Origin: Taenia hydatigena
Taxonomy: Eukaryota > Platyhelminthes > Cestoda > Cyclophyllidea > Taeniidae
NCBI GenBank assembly: GCA_036345935.2
Contig: JADWOT020000004.1
Coordinates: 14,213,467 to 14,277,466 of the forward strand
Length of the DNA: 64,000 nucleotides
Reading direction: 5' to 3'
Below, one piece after another: positions 26,385-38,804 of the stretch. Positions within the stretch are counted from its first letter, which is position 1. Each line of letters opens with the position of its first letter. The position numbers and the translations under genes are program-made. The notes under the pieces were generated by a model. The model saw only the letters and a program-made list of their open reading frames with translations. It had not been told where the DNA came from and searched no databases.

Positions 26385-27465
26385 TCTTAACCAGCAAAAT
26401 TAAAGTATTTTGTTGCATTTTTTACTCTTTTAAAGGCAAAGGAAGGCAAAATACTAGGGTGGAATATATACATGCATATACAACAGGCGGAAGGAAATAA
26501 GCTGCTGGCATGGCCCAGAGGCCAGCCACCGCAGTTAAAGCAATATAGCCACCTCTGTGACCCTGACCAAAACCAAAAATTCATTAAAACAAAGTATTAC
26601 ATGTAGCATTTTGGATCTTATTCAAGGACGAAATGGATCTAGATGTAATACATTGTTTGTTTGAAATACCGCTATTGTCAGGGTTACAGGGGTGGTCATA
26701 TTGCCCTTGCTGCGTAAGCTGGCCACAGAACAATGCCAGTGGCTGATTTTTCTTTGTCGAATACATGTATTCTGCCTTTTTTGCCTCATGGGAGCTTTGG
26801 GGCCCTACATTTGTGGCAACGAAAAGCAGATCCTACTTTAGGAAGTTTTATTTTGATCTCTACGGCCTGTGATATTTTGCAGCGGTGCAAAGGATGCGCA
26901 TATGCTGCGGATGGGAGCATCACTAAAATCTTATGGCAGAAGGACTAAGGACGACGCCCGCCTTAGATGTCTACACCACCGCTGTGCTCTACAGGAATGG
27001 CATTAACAACTGAAGCGGCAATAGCCATGGGTCACCTGGGAAGGTTTCGTTCCGGTCAGGGTCACAGAGGTAGCCATGTAGCGTCCCGAGGCTTCCTCGA
27101 AAGCAAAAGAAGGCAGAATGCTAAAGTAGAATATATATATTCACTGGACAGAGGGGAAAAGGCTGCTGACATGGCTCAGAGGCCAGCCCACGCAGCTAGG
27201 GCAATATGGCCGCCTCTGTGACCAGCCCCAGCCGCGTAGGCTAGCCACCGGGTCATTCCAGCAACTGATTTCTCTCTGTCTGTTGGATATATATGTATGT
27301 GTGTTCTGCCTTACAGTTCTGCTGCCATTTGCTTCCAAGAGAGCTTTAAGACGCTACAGGAACAACAGATTGAATTATGTGTATTCAGCAAACGAAAAGA
27401 TTATGACTGCTGATATGGCTTACAGTCCAGCCCACGTGGCTAAGTCACCTGATCCATCAAAATAG
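26385..27465. repeat. Cluster of family C units in alternating orientation
   Basis: Five family C segments follow one another: minus at about 26420-26600, plus at about 26650-26820, minus at about 27055-27225, plus at about 27226-27360, and a minus remnant to about 27460. The signature words GTCACAGAGGTGGC, CAGCCCACGCAGCTAGGG and AATATATATATTC appear in both senses. The interior segment 26815-27050 also matches 42410-42645. The cluster is immediately upstream of the deubiquitinase gene, ending about 380 bp before its start codon. Confidence 0.7.
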
Positions 27466-27479
27466 GCAGTCCAAACATT

Positions 27480-27838
27480 TTTGATTATGAAGCGAAGGGC
27501 AAAATGTTGCCATTAAATATCAAACAACACAAAATAGCTTTTGTTTGAATAAATGTGGCTGCGTTAAAAATATATTTTAGCTGCAAAAAGGTAAAATTGA
27601 CTTTAAAAGTGTTCTTTATTATTCGCTAAAATTTTGAGGCTTTTTTCCTCACTGAATGACGAAATCCAATGTTTGAATTCACCTTAATAAATCTGTGTAC
27701 CGTTTTGTTCTGTCCGCGTTTTTCGTTGGGTGTTCATTTATCGGGTCAATTTTAATTTGTAGAGTCCATGGTGGTTTAAAGCCCTTGCTCCTGCTTTACT
27801 TTCTCTTGTATTATTCGTAATTATTTTGAATTTTTGCA
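27480..27838 (+). promoter_or_regulatory. 5' flank of the deubiquitinase gene, with possible leader acceptor and a uORF
   Basis: AT-rich 5' flank. A good 3' splice-type sequence, TTTTAATTTGTAG, ends at 27762. It could be the acceptor of a 5'-UTR intron or a spliced-leader trans-splice site, both of which are common in flatworms. Downstream of it a very short upstream open frame (Met-Val-Val-stop, 27768-27779) precedes the main ATG at 27839. No clear TATA box position can be defended. Confidence 0.35.
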
Positions 27839-30800
27839 ATGACACTCAGCGTTCAGTCAGCTGTGTACCAACAATCTGGTGCCCACGCGTCTTTTGATGG
27901 TAGTCAACTTGAGCAGGACAGGCTGAATCCCCACCATCAGGAGTATCGCAACAGTGCCACTGTACAATCCTACTCAGCGCCAACTCAACACATTCCCTCT
28001 GTCAATATCAACGCGGCCATAGCCTCCTCTTTGAAATTAAAAAATTCTAGTTCCCCGTCTCAGCAAATGGATTCTTCATTGGGTCTTTTGAATAAAATCA
28101 TATCCTTCCACAAATCGCCGGCGACACCTTTGGATACTCTTATCATGGCGCATATTGAACATATGCCAAATTCGACTGTCCTGTTGAATACTCGTGGTGA
28201 GAAAAGCATGTGTAAGTTTGCCTATTTCTTGAGCGTCACTCGGACGCTTTCATTCATTATTATGGCAATTTATTGTGAGAACATACCATTTGAACTGTTC
28301 TACCATGATTTTGCATAGGTTGTCCCAAGGCTCCGTTCCTCTTTTCCGATACGGAACTTATTAAGTGTTGTAAGGGTGCTCAGTCAGCTCTCCCGCGCGT
28401 TAATTTGGGCCTTCGAAACGCTGGAAACACTTGTTATCTCAACTCAGTTCTTCAATGTCTCCTGGCAACTGGTGCACTGCTATACTTCGTTAGGGAGAAA
28501 CACTGCAAACCTGGTGTCTGCATCTACGCAAACAACAAAAACGGCAGACGGTTTTGTGCACTCTGTGCCCTTTTCCGGCTCTTTCAGGAGCATGGACAGC
28601 AAAATAACCACTCTCTGTTGCCTCAGTCAGGTGGTGACTTTTTCAATCGAACTAGCTTCGGATCCACCACTCCTGCCCTTTTCGCCACGAATGTCCGGGG
28701 TAGGTTTACCGTTATTTCTATTCATTTAAGTCTGCTTCTATGGTGCATATTCACTTGTGTTAACCTCCTTCACAGCTGTTTGTCCGAACCTGCGAGTCTA
28801 CGCTCAGGAGGATGCTCATGAATATTTGTTGGGGTTGCTCTCACGAATGGAGGAAAGTGTGGTCTCTGGTGTCGGAAAGGTGCCACGCTCTACGCTTGAT
28901 ACAAATGTAATTCGTCGGATTTTCGGTGGTGTCACGCGTTCCGAGGGTAGGCTAACGCTACTATCGATGCCGCAATCTTTATTACTAGCCCTTTGGAATT
29001 AATCTAATGCTCCCTAGCTTATTCTTTTATTTCAGTGACCTGTAATACCTGTCACAAAGTATCTCTTCGGAATGATCAGTGGTTTAATTTGTCGATGGAC
29101 ATTACGTATGCTCGCAGTCTGCAGGTATGAAGTTGCAAAAGTCTCATTCTCAGTAGTGTCGGTTGAATAAGAATCTTATATTCCATATTTTAGCAATGCC
29201 TAGTTAATTACACCCAAACTGAGATACTTCAAGGCGCCAACGCTTACAAATGCGAGACTTGCCAGCAGCTGCGGCATGCGAAGCGTTGCTGTCGTGTCTT
29301 TCGTGCACCTCCCATTCTTATAGTTCAATTTAACAGGTTAGTGTTGTCGTTTCACTTTTCGTGCACATTAGGGCTTCAGGAGTGAGATGGGCGCAGTTTA
29401 TTTAGCTCGGGCTCTGCCCTACTCACGGCTGATTCAAAAGCATAGTGTACACGTTTATTTTTTTCGTCAGAAAAGGTGCTACTGCTTGACACAGAAACTT
29501 CCTTTTGTTAGATATTTTTTTTAAAAACAACATTCACAATCGAAGGATGTATGTTATCGAGCGTTTTAACATATAGATTGGCGGTCGAGGTGTGCGTCCA
29601 CAAAGGGCAATGCTACGTCCGGTGTTGTGGACTTTTTAAATGGCGCCTTTTGCTTTTGTTTTTTTTTTAGGTTTTCGCGTAGCCAAAAGCTCGACTTTCA
29701 TGTAGATTTCCCCGCCTCCTTCAATATGCGTCCCCACATGACTCCCTCGAGTGGCCCATCGGTGGTTTACCATCTCTACGCTACCCTTAACCACGAGGGC
29801 ATAACGTGTCGCTCTGGTCACTATGTAGCATTTAGCAAACGCAGGAACCAGTGGTTCTTTCACAACGACAACGTGGTGAGCTTTTTGGGAATTTCAGTTC
29901 ATGAACCATGTAACAAACTGTTCTGCTATTGGGGGTGGTTGATATGGGACTAAGTTCAAAAGTGACGACATTGGTTTTGCAAGTAATGATGGGTATTGTT
30001 TTTAATAACTGTCTTCCATTTTGATAATGTTAAACTAGCCTAACATTGTCAGTGCTTATTTTCTTTTGCACATGTAACATTCTTCTCAATGGTCACCGTC
30101 GCAGTCTGTTCTATGTTCTTGGGTGGGTACACACGTTTTGCACCAGGGGGGGCGGAAATCTGCAAGTGGAAGTATGAACAGCAAAATGCGCGCTGTAAAA
30201 TTGTTGTATTCCCCTTTAGGTGACCTCAACGACCCAGGAGTACGTGCTCCGGCAGTCACCTTACTTGCTTTTCTATCAGCTGGTACGTTTTGTTATGGCT
30301 TTTGACACTGGTGTACCTATTCAACCGCTATCTTCCTTGCTCACTCCGTGCTGTATCTCGATGGTTCAAAAGCTGTCTTTTCTGTATGCAAGTAAGGAGT
30401 GGGGGTTAGCCTGTGATTTTTGGTAAATTGGTACGCTTATGGAGGTGCGGTTATTTGCCGCGCAGTGGGATTTCCTATAAGTGCAAAACCCACCTCCAAA
30501 ATGAAGGTTAGGCAGAATCTCAGGGTCAGCTGCGTTAGTTACTGCTGGTTGACTTCGTTCCATCTGTCACAGGTTTCAATTATTTGTGCAATAATCTACT
30601 TTGTGTATTATTCATACTATTTCATAGTTCACAATAGTCAAGCCATATCAGGCTCCCCTCTATCGTGCTCCTTTGCTTTACGCGTGGTATGGTAACACTT
30701 TTCTTACGGTTTAGGCCTCTCCTGAGGCGGTTTTAGGCCTGGCTTCCGTTGGCAGCAATGTTGTTCAGCTCCAGCCGGATACTAAGCCCTTAGGTTCGGT

Positions 30801-32811
30801 CCCTACTTTGGCTTCGCCACAATCGGGTCCCAGCAGAACCGCATTGTCAGAGGAGAAGATCGACGTAGCGTCGATCCCTTTACCACCAGGTCCCGCCCGG
30901 CCCAAACCTGCTTTCATCTTTCACCCTCGTGTTCTCGATAAACTCACTCCACTCCTTCCTCAGTCATCGTCAACGCCGTCTGTTGGTGTTCCAGGTGAGA
31001 AAGTGTTTTCTATCGTCGCACGGTTGTATCAGCCCCTCAAAACATGCAAAGAAGTTGTTCGTTTAGCTTGCGCTTTGCGTATAAGATGCGCGCCAAATGA
31101 ATTTGCTCGCTGCGGTGCAAGCGTATCCTCAGAATCATCATGTTTTGTGCGGATGAGCAGATGCGGCTCGTAGCCGTGAGCGTGTTCAGTCGTGTCTCGG
31201 ATACTACTAACTTGCCTGCGGTATTCACTAATTGTCTGGATGTGGAAGTTACTACTTTTAGATCGCCTTTTTAGTGTTTTGCTGAGGTGATTCCTTTGAT
31301 TAGCACTCAAATTTGATTCCATAGGCAAGTTAAAAAGTTTATTGTTAGTAGCGTAGTAAATTAAACGGCGAGCAGTGGTGGAATGTTTTTGAGATAATTC
31401 TTCGAGTCCTTCACTTTTTGAATTCAAACAGCTGGGCATTGTCATGGTGCAGTGGGTATTCAATGCACCCCATACCGAGCAGTGGTGAAATTACTGTTTT
31501 AGCCTCCAAGATACCTGAATCCCACGTTTCCGCAAATGACGCAAAATTGACGGAGACAAGGATTAACGGGAAGCCAGCGGTTAATGAAGCATCCGTTTCT
31601 ACTACCGTATCACCCTCGCACACAAGCCGGTCTTCCTCAGGCACTACCAATGTAAGTTCGGCTTTGTTTTTTGGAAATTTGTTTTCGCCCTAACCAAAGC
31701 GCGTGACATCCGAGAGTAGCTTCTTGGAGTCATATTATGCAAACATGCTCTTTAGCTCCATTTATTGTCATGGTTTCGTACTCCAAAAAGTGTATAATTT
31801 TCATCAATGGGCATGTATACGTAACGATCACTTTTTGCTATGCACGCGAAGTGATTTCTGGCGTCGTCGATGCGCTTGATACCTGCTTAACGGTTACTTC
31901 TTGTATTCATTACAGAAGAATAGGGGTTTAGTCCTTACATATGTTTTCAAACCGGAAAGTAAAATGCCTAATGTGTTTTTAAAGAGGGGAATTTATTAGA
32001 TCCATGATTTGATGCCATTCTGCCTCGTATGCCTTTACTTTGGAGGTGTAGCACAGAAACCATTCAAAGATTCATACTGTCGAAGTTAAGGCTTGGCGCG
32101 GCGTCTGCATTAACTTTATCAGTTAACTCTGTTCCATGTGTCTAAAGGTTGTGTAATCAAAAGGCGTATCATTCGTACCCCTACCTATAAGCCGACAGAC
32201 AAAGTGGATTTGCGTCTGTGTGCAAAGGTAGGGGAGATTGAATTCTGTCGTGATTCGATGTTATTTTGTTTCATGACACAGGGAGCTTGATTAACCGAAT
32301 TGTAAAGATTAAGAAATTACACCATTTAAAGTTGATTATTCGCGTGTTTTGAAAGGTGTCACCACTCCAAAAAAGGAGGAAGTACAGTTCTCCGAAGCTC
32401 CCAAATGATGGTAGCCGTTCCAAACGGGATACCGAAAGCAGTCACCTCGGCTCTTTCAATAATATGGCGCATATTCGAAGCATAGTTGCTGCTTCTAGCA
32501 GTAGCAGCAGCAGCGGTAGCGAAAGCACCGAGACCAGTGTCGAATGGGTTCCAATGACCAAAACCGATCTTCTGCAGCAACACCCCTCTCGTAAACGTAC
32601 TCACGGTGATTGCTCCAGCGTTAGATCCCCTTCCCCTCCCGATGATGGAAGTTCAGCTCCCCCAAAGATGCCAAAGAGGGATTGTAGCGAAGGGGTTGAC
32701 ATTTTACGGAAATTTCATCACAGTCGAAGGCACAAGAAGTTGAGGAGTCACAAACGCAAGCATCGTCACCATCGCAAACATCGGCACAATAGAAGGCGGT
32801 CACGCGGTTAG
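27839..32811 (+). CDS. USP36: Ubiquitin carboxyl-terminal hydrolase, USP36/USP42-like
   Basis: Cysteine protease that removes ubiquitin from proteins; USP36 relatives act in the nucleolus. Twelve coding exons join in frame to 2,433 nt (810 residues): 27839-28211, 28319-28699, 28776-28946, 29036-29124, 29194-29336, 29671-29875, 30220-30282, 30715-30994, 31503-31651, 31916-31958, 32148-32227, 32356-32811. All introns are GT..AG (69-508 nt). The USP domain covers about residues 154-475. The Cys box Gly-Asn-Thr-Cys-Tyr has catalytic Cys163. The Gln-Glu-Asp-Ala-His-Glu motif is in exon 3. Two Cys-x2-Cys zinc pairs are in exons 4 and 5. The His box Ser-Gly-His-Tyr has His436, with Asp452 in Asn-Asp-Asn. 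The C-terminal 330 residues are low-complexity (Pro/Ser runs) and end in a Lys/Arg/His-rich tail typical of nuclear or nucleolar targeting. Exon 10 is only 43 nt. USP36 and USP42 cannot be separated on this evidence; the family call is firm. Confidence 0.93.
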
Positions 32812-34740
32812 GGGAGGCCTTGAGTCTCGTGCATGTGCCCTTGTCCCTCTATCTCGCTCCTACGTACAATTCCTCAAGGAGAGTAGTAAGTGCGACTCAG
32901 TGTATCCACTGTATCTGTCCCGTCGAGTGCGGACACGCACAAGTACTTGGTGCCCTTGTTGAAAATGTTTTTTCTCGTCATATTTATAAATACCTGTATG
33001 TATGCACCTTGTTGCTATACCGTCGTATGCGTTGATGCTATCATTAAGGCAATTTATCATGACTGTGACTTGCACAACTGTTACTGAGGTTGTTCTTCAC
33101 GGAATGTTCGTACACATTGTTAAAGTAAAAATGGCTTAGAGGTGTGCATTAGAATTTCTTGGATAGCATTTCAAGCAACTCCACCCTGGTTGAAATGCGG
33201 CTTACGAAAACGGGGAACTCAAAGGGCTCGCCATAACGACAAATTGTTTACGCGGTGGTGGAGCGAAGTGCACAAACTGGGCGAAAGTGATGTTAGTGTC
33301 CATGTTGTGCGCCTAGTGATCAAACAGGTCAATACGTCGGATCTAAATCCATTGTGTACCCCTCCAAAAGGGGTTTTTACCTGTAGATGTTCACTCATTT
33401 AATTGGGCATTACTGATGATGTTGAAAGTTACGAAATCTTGGAAATAGATAAGAACCCTTGGAAAACGCACTTGCGATATGGTTGAGATGAAGCGGCTTA
33501 GGAACTAGGCCTTCGGAAGTAAAAAAAAGGGCATACCAATGTGCGGCACGCCTGTGCCAGGAACGGTGTGGACCGGGCTTGCTTTTTTTTCGGTTTCGTA
33601 GGTTAACAAAAAGTGCGTTTTTTGACTATCTGTAATCAGACGAAAAAAGTTCATTCCAAACTATGAGGTTGGAAATACAGAAATGTATCAATTTGGATGA
33701 AAATGTGTACACGTAAACGGAGAAGTAAATATGTGATTTCATGGTTAAGGCAGGGTTACGGGTTCAACAATCTAGCAGGTGTATTTAGTGTGGAAAAGGC
33801 GGCGTTACACTAATGGTACTTATCGGGAACTGTTCTGCCATGTTTTAAACTTTTCTGTTAGTGAGGTGCATAGAGGGTAATTTATAGTTAAATTTATCTT
33901 CAATAATTGTCACAAGGCTTAAAATATTTGACTTTAATATCTTATGGGTTGGCCGTCTTCTGCTGGTGGATGCACGACAGTACAAAGAATTGCTTAAATC
34001 CTGCGAAGATTGGAGCAAGGCAGATAGTGAGTTGTTGCAATGCATTTCTTTGATGAATCGATAAATTTATAAGTTCTCTGGTTGTTAGTGGGAGTTTGAA
34101 TAGCCGTTTATCAACACAGATCTGCCACTTCAATTATTTCAAACCCAAGTTGCCAACAGGAACACCATGCATCTCTTTGAATTTGCTTTGCTAATAGGAT
34201 GACAAGCAGGTTACCGACTTCAACAAGTAATTCGGGGTGAATGCTAGGTTTTTCTAAATGACATTAGAAAGAACTGTGCTGTTTCAAGAACACCAATATT
34301 TTTGTTGGCAAATTTATGGGAATCATCGGTACGCAGGGCAGTCAGGATGACGGTCTACAAGGAAATCAGTTTTGTGAGATAGCTGGACGGAAAAACCTGT
34401 ATAGTTAAACAGAACGTGAGGCAAGGCTTGCAATTACATCATGATTTTGCTAACTGGCAGAGACGTGAAAATCGCACAGATGTGACATGCTTGGCGTATA
34501 TCTGACCCTCTCCCCCTCTGGAGCGCAGGTCGTGATGTGTTCGGCGTTGTACATGAGGTCATCTTTATCTTTGCATTTATACCATGTACGCAAAGTTGCT
34601 TTGTCTGTTCATTGTGTTTTATTTGCCAAATCGGTGGAGAGGTTGTTCGCATTTACTTCGTTCTGCAAAATTACTTAGAATTTTTTGTCTGAAATTCCAC
34701 TTTTGAGAGATGGGTGATGGTGCAATCTAGGTGGCATTGT
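32812..34740. other. Downstream flank of the deubiquitinase gene, no gene recognised
   Basis: There is no clear AATAAA within the first few hundred bases after the stop. A plus-strand frame at 33142-33402 has Lys/Arg-rich composition and a possible preceding acceptor (GTGCATTAG), but I could not link it to the gene with matching phase. The remainder shows nothing. Confidence 0.4.
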
Positions 34741-35440
34741 CTCGCATACATGGTAGGTTCCAGTGGCCGTTCGATTGTCCTTTATGGTTATCAATACTTG
34801 GTGACAGCCGCAGTCCAAAGGCCACCAAATCGCCTACGTGAACAGAAGCAGCGACTTGGCAAACTCAATGATATCATTGGATACGTACGCTAAGCGTACG
34901 ACTCTTCCGAAGTGGATGTGCCCAATTCCAACCGGGTGATTCTTCACCTATCCAAATTAGCAGCTGGACTTGGCTGAACACGCACCTGTTTCATCTCCAC
35001 TTTCTGGAATCCTCAAGGTACAGCGAGACCTGCGCGTTATGCCTTTCCAACATTCATGAATGGTGGATTTGATATGAGGATGTGGAAATTGTAAGCACTG
35101 CTTTCTGGTAAGAATGGAGCGTCTCTGAGCCATGCTCTACCTCGCCTAGATGGCACCTCTATACAGGTGGCTCGGTCCTTTAATAGCCTTGACATCTGGA
35201 TTGCATGTGGTACCCGGAACAGCTGCACCATCTGGAACTGGACTTTCCACCCTTCGGCCCTATCTCTCGGACTATTACTTATCCGAAGAATTCATCGCAG
35301 ATTGGTAAAACTCGCATGTCGATTGCCTCGGTCTCTTTGATGTCGCATAACACACTGCTGAGGAGAGGACGTCGATGGAGGCGCTGGATTAGTCTAATCC
35401 TCCATCGTGATACGTGCGGCCACGCAAAACATGCCGCAAA
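34740..35440 (+). pseudogene. Possible eroded coding segment, unrecognised
   Basis: One plus-strand frame through this stretch, interrupted by a few stops, has strongly protein-like composition. Near 35140-35240 it reads Ala-Cys-Gly-Thr-Arg-Asn-Ser-Cys-Thr-Ile-Trp-Asn-Trp, which is reminiscent of a beta-propeller blade. The match is too short to name a family. It includes two adjacent palindromes at 34866-34900. It could equally be an old mobile-element frame. Confidence 0.2.
34866..34900. repeat. Two adjacent perfect palindromes
   Basis: CAATGATATCATTG (34866-34879) is a 14-bp perfect palindrome. Four bases later, CGTACGC-TAA-GCGTACG (34884-34900) forms a 7-bp stem with a 3-base loop. Both are seen directly. 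No function is assigned. Confidence 0.75.
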
Positions 35441-38300
35441 ATAGTGACTAATGTACCGGTATGGAAATGAAAAAAAGCATTATTTACCTATTTCTCTGCA
35501 CTGTGGCTATTTTTATTTTAATATTTACCTATTGAACAGATGCTTGTCAATTTACCTCTTTAATAAGTAAAACTCATGGGTTTTTTTGACAGAATACGAA
35601 AGCTCTTTTTATTAGTAGCACTTCAGCCCAAAGTTAGTTTCAGAATTTTGGCGTTCTTTTTATCGGCTGGTGTTGACCTTAGCGGCGGCTAAAATTGTAA
35701 TGCCACAAGTCCACCTTTGAAGTCTTCATGGGTTAAAATATCGTAAAAGAATACACAGACAAACTGGAGCGGATATGCATCCGAAGAATACTAAAGTGCC
35801 TGTGCCGATTTGGTTTCACTCTAGGAATTTAAAAGCATTGGGTTTTTTTCTCTAAAAAAGTCGTTGGATGCCTCTGCGGATGAATACAATCTACTCATCT
35901 CGATTCATTTTCCTTCCAAATGACTATTCTTCAACTCATTGGAACTGGAACAATTGCTACAGAGTTTTTATTGTTAAAACACGCCAACAACAGAGTGAAC
36001 ATCGGGTGACCTAGCTGACGAAGGTGGATCGACGTGTGATGACAGCATATCGGGATCTGGTCTTCAACAATGTCACGAAGACTTAAGAGTGCGCTCAGCA
36101 AAAATGCATCTCTTTTCATTGAACTGTTGGAATCGTGTGGATGTAGAAAGAATTGTAGCATCGCACTAATAAGTCTCAACGACACGGTTCTAGAATGGTC
36201 ATACTATCAAATGTTAGGAAATTGTGTTCATGCAATTTCAAGGGCGTGTTGATAATAACGTAACCTTGGAATTTTAAAAAAAGAATAAGCACGTTTGCTC
36301 TACCACAGCTCAGCTTTCATTGTCTGCCATTCAGCGTTGAACCATATCACAAGAGTAAGTGAGTCAAAATATGCCAAAAATTTCGGGTTAATTGAAGGCA
36401 GACAGGCGTAAAAGGCGTTTTTGGTGACGTGAACAGGAGCTTCACCTTCAATGAATGACATTCTCTCAGGTTCAACTACACAATTAAATAACTTTGCTAC
36501 ATAGTTAAGAAGTTAACCAAACACGTCTCATGATACGTATCAAAATTTAACACTTAAACCAGTTAATCTGACTTAGTGATGATGGTCCGACCACTTGTCG
36601 ACCATTGCACCGCTCCTCTGTCGAATCAGAAAGAGTCGTGTTAAGTCTAAGCAACTGTTTATTCACAGCCACTGTCATCACAGCAATTTGCATCACTCCC
36701 CTATGCTTTCTCGGTTCCACTAATTTTGTTTTACATCCAACAATTGAGCTTCTGTAAACTCCTTCTGAGATCAAACTCAAAAGGCAGTGAGAAGCCGAAG
36801 TCGATGAGAGAGATGAAGGAAAAAGAGGTGCGTCACTGACCACCATCATCATCGTGGTTGCGGATTCGTGATGCGCGGCGGACGACAGCAACACGCTGGA
36901 CACAAATTGGGCTGACGAGGAGATGAGCCAACTCTCGTGCATTTTTCACACTTGCAATATAACTATATTGCCTTTCTTGCATCACATGCTACTGTTTCGC
37001 ATTGCCAAGGATCGAAATGCTGGCAATGTGGGACACGAATGACCCACGACTTACAGATTGCTTTGTTTGTGACAACGTTAAGTGCATTGTTTGTCGTAAG
37101 ACACAATGTAATTTGGCAGATGGCTCCTATTGTCTATTACTAAAAAATTTGCAGAGTGACCAGCCCGTCTCTTATGGCTCAAAGAGACGACAGGATTAAG
37201 GATGCAATGCAGAACAAGAACTGGTAAAAAACAGTTGCCTTCTGTACTAATTGTTCCAATTTTATTGAGTTGAATGATGTTTATTTGGAAGAAAAGTGAA
37301 TCCAGGTTTCTAGACAAAGCTCAATGTTTTTAAGATCCTTAGAGTCCATACATTGAAACAAAACCGCTGTGGGCACTTTAGTCCCCTCGGGATGCACAGT
37401 CTGCTCTGCCGCATGGTCCTCGGTTTGTCTGCAGGTTTGTAATGTATGCGCGTTCACGGTGGTTTGGACTTGCTACAACTTCAAATGAAGACTTGATGTG
37501 CTACAGATTTAGTCTCCTCTAGGGTCAACACTTGCCAGCAATAAGAATGATGATAAAAATGCCAACATTTTGAAAAAAATGAAAAGAACTTGAACCTCGA
37601 TTATGAAAGCTTAAATGAGGTGAAGCTAGAATTGAGTAGTTATTTTTAGGGAATGCTTAAAATGTGGGCAGAAATAGGATGAACGAAAGGTTTATTCCAC
37701 TTGCTGTACTGAAGAGTACTAAGGGATAGATGAGACTGGCTACTAAGTTAACGCAATAAAAATTAAGAAGAGGAGCTTTGTGAGCCTAACCAGGTTTAAA
37801 AATTGATGCTAGCTCTAAAATTTTGAGATGGTTGTCAATTTTAAATACATTTTAAAGGTTTATAAAATGAAGATGCGACCGCAATTCAAGGACTTGAAGA
37901 CATTCGTTTACATCACTTGAAAAAAAAACGCCGAAGAGGTTACTTGCATAGAAAAAGTGCAAAAAGAAAAAAAGGTAGTATAAATTGTCCGGGCGCACAA
38001 GTTTCTGATTGAATAAATTACCACAAATAAGCTTTACTCGTCCTAGTAAAGTAAAAAGTGGATCGCACCAAAGAGGCCTAGGGAAGGCGATGCTAAGCGT
38101 CAGAAGCTACATCCAAATATCCAGCATACAATGCAATACAAAAAGCTTGATTCGTTTTAAACAAGAAAGGGAGAATAAAGTTGGTCTGACTAGAAATACC
38201 CGTGTAGAATGTCTTAAAATAAATCTAAAATATTGACTTCGTCATCATCCTAATCATTCGCAGGGAACACATTCACGACCTTATCCGCCTGGAAGACGCT
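35441..38300. other. Intergenic sequence, no gene recognised
   Basis: The longest open frame (36547-36942, minus) and the Cys-containing frame at 37002-37199 (plus) lack family motifs or splice-site support. No repeat shared with the rest of the window was noticed here. Confidence 0.4.
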
Positions 38301-38804
38301 GTAGCGTCCTGGGACTTCCTTGAAAGCAAAAGGAGGAATAATACTAGGGCAGTATATATATTCAACAAACAGAGGAAACCAGACTGTTGAAATGACCCGG
38401 AGGTCAGCCCACACAGCTAGGGCAATATGACCAACCCACCAACCGAAACCGATACCGACATTCAAAGCAAACAAAGTATTACATAACTCCTCTCTTCTTT
38501 CAAGCGTCATCTCCAACGCTCCTCTTGGAAAAACCTCCCACTTCAGCCATCACAACGTACTCAGTGCTGCAAGAAGCACCCACAAGCTAACCGTGCCAGT
38601 CGCCGACATTCGACGCAACTCAGGCAATGCTTCACACCAACGTCAGTGTCAGTGTTGGGCAGTTCGACCGGACTTGGAGTTTTGTCCGGTTTTGAAAGTG
38701 AATCCAGAGTGGGGGTTCTGTTGAGCATCAGCGTATCTACAGGGAGACATTAGAACGCCTGTCTCCTTGAGCAGGCATATTAGGGAAATATCCGCAACGA
38801 AGCG
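38301..38804 (-). repeat. Left arm of a ~99% identical inverted repeat
   Basis: The reverse complement matches 42641-43141 almost base for base; I saw about one mismatch per 150 or more bases in the blocks compared. The outer half (38301-38480) is a family C unit. The inner half (38500-38804) is sequence I see nowhere else in the window. All other family C units differ from each other far more, so this pair is young. A frame of 80-90 codons is preserved in both arms, but it is repeat sequence without a recognisable domain. Confidence 0.9.

Noticed and set aside
33142..33402. Lys/Arg-rich plus-strand frame as an extra 3' exon of the USP gene
   Set aside because: The gene already ends in a clear stop after a basic tail, and no phase-matched splice pair links the two.
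36547..36942. 131-residue minus-strand open frame
   Set aside because: No motif, no splice-site context and chance-like composition; plausible by length alone in a 64-kb window.
37002..37199. Plus-strand frame with Cys-x2-Cys pairs, resembling a zinc-binding fragment
   Set aside because: The pairs split over two frames and the spacing fits no zinc-finger family that I can defend.
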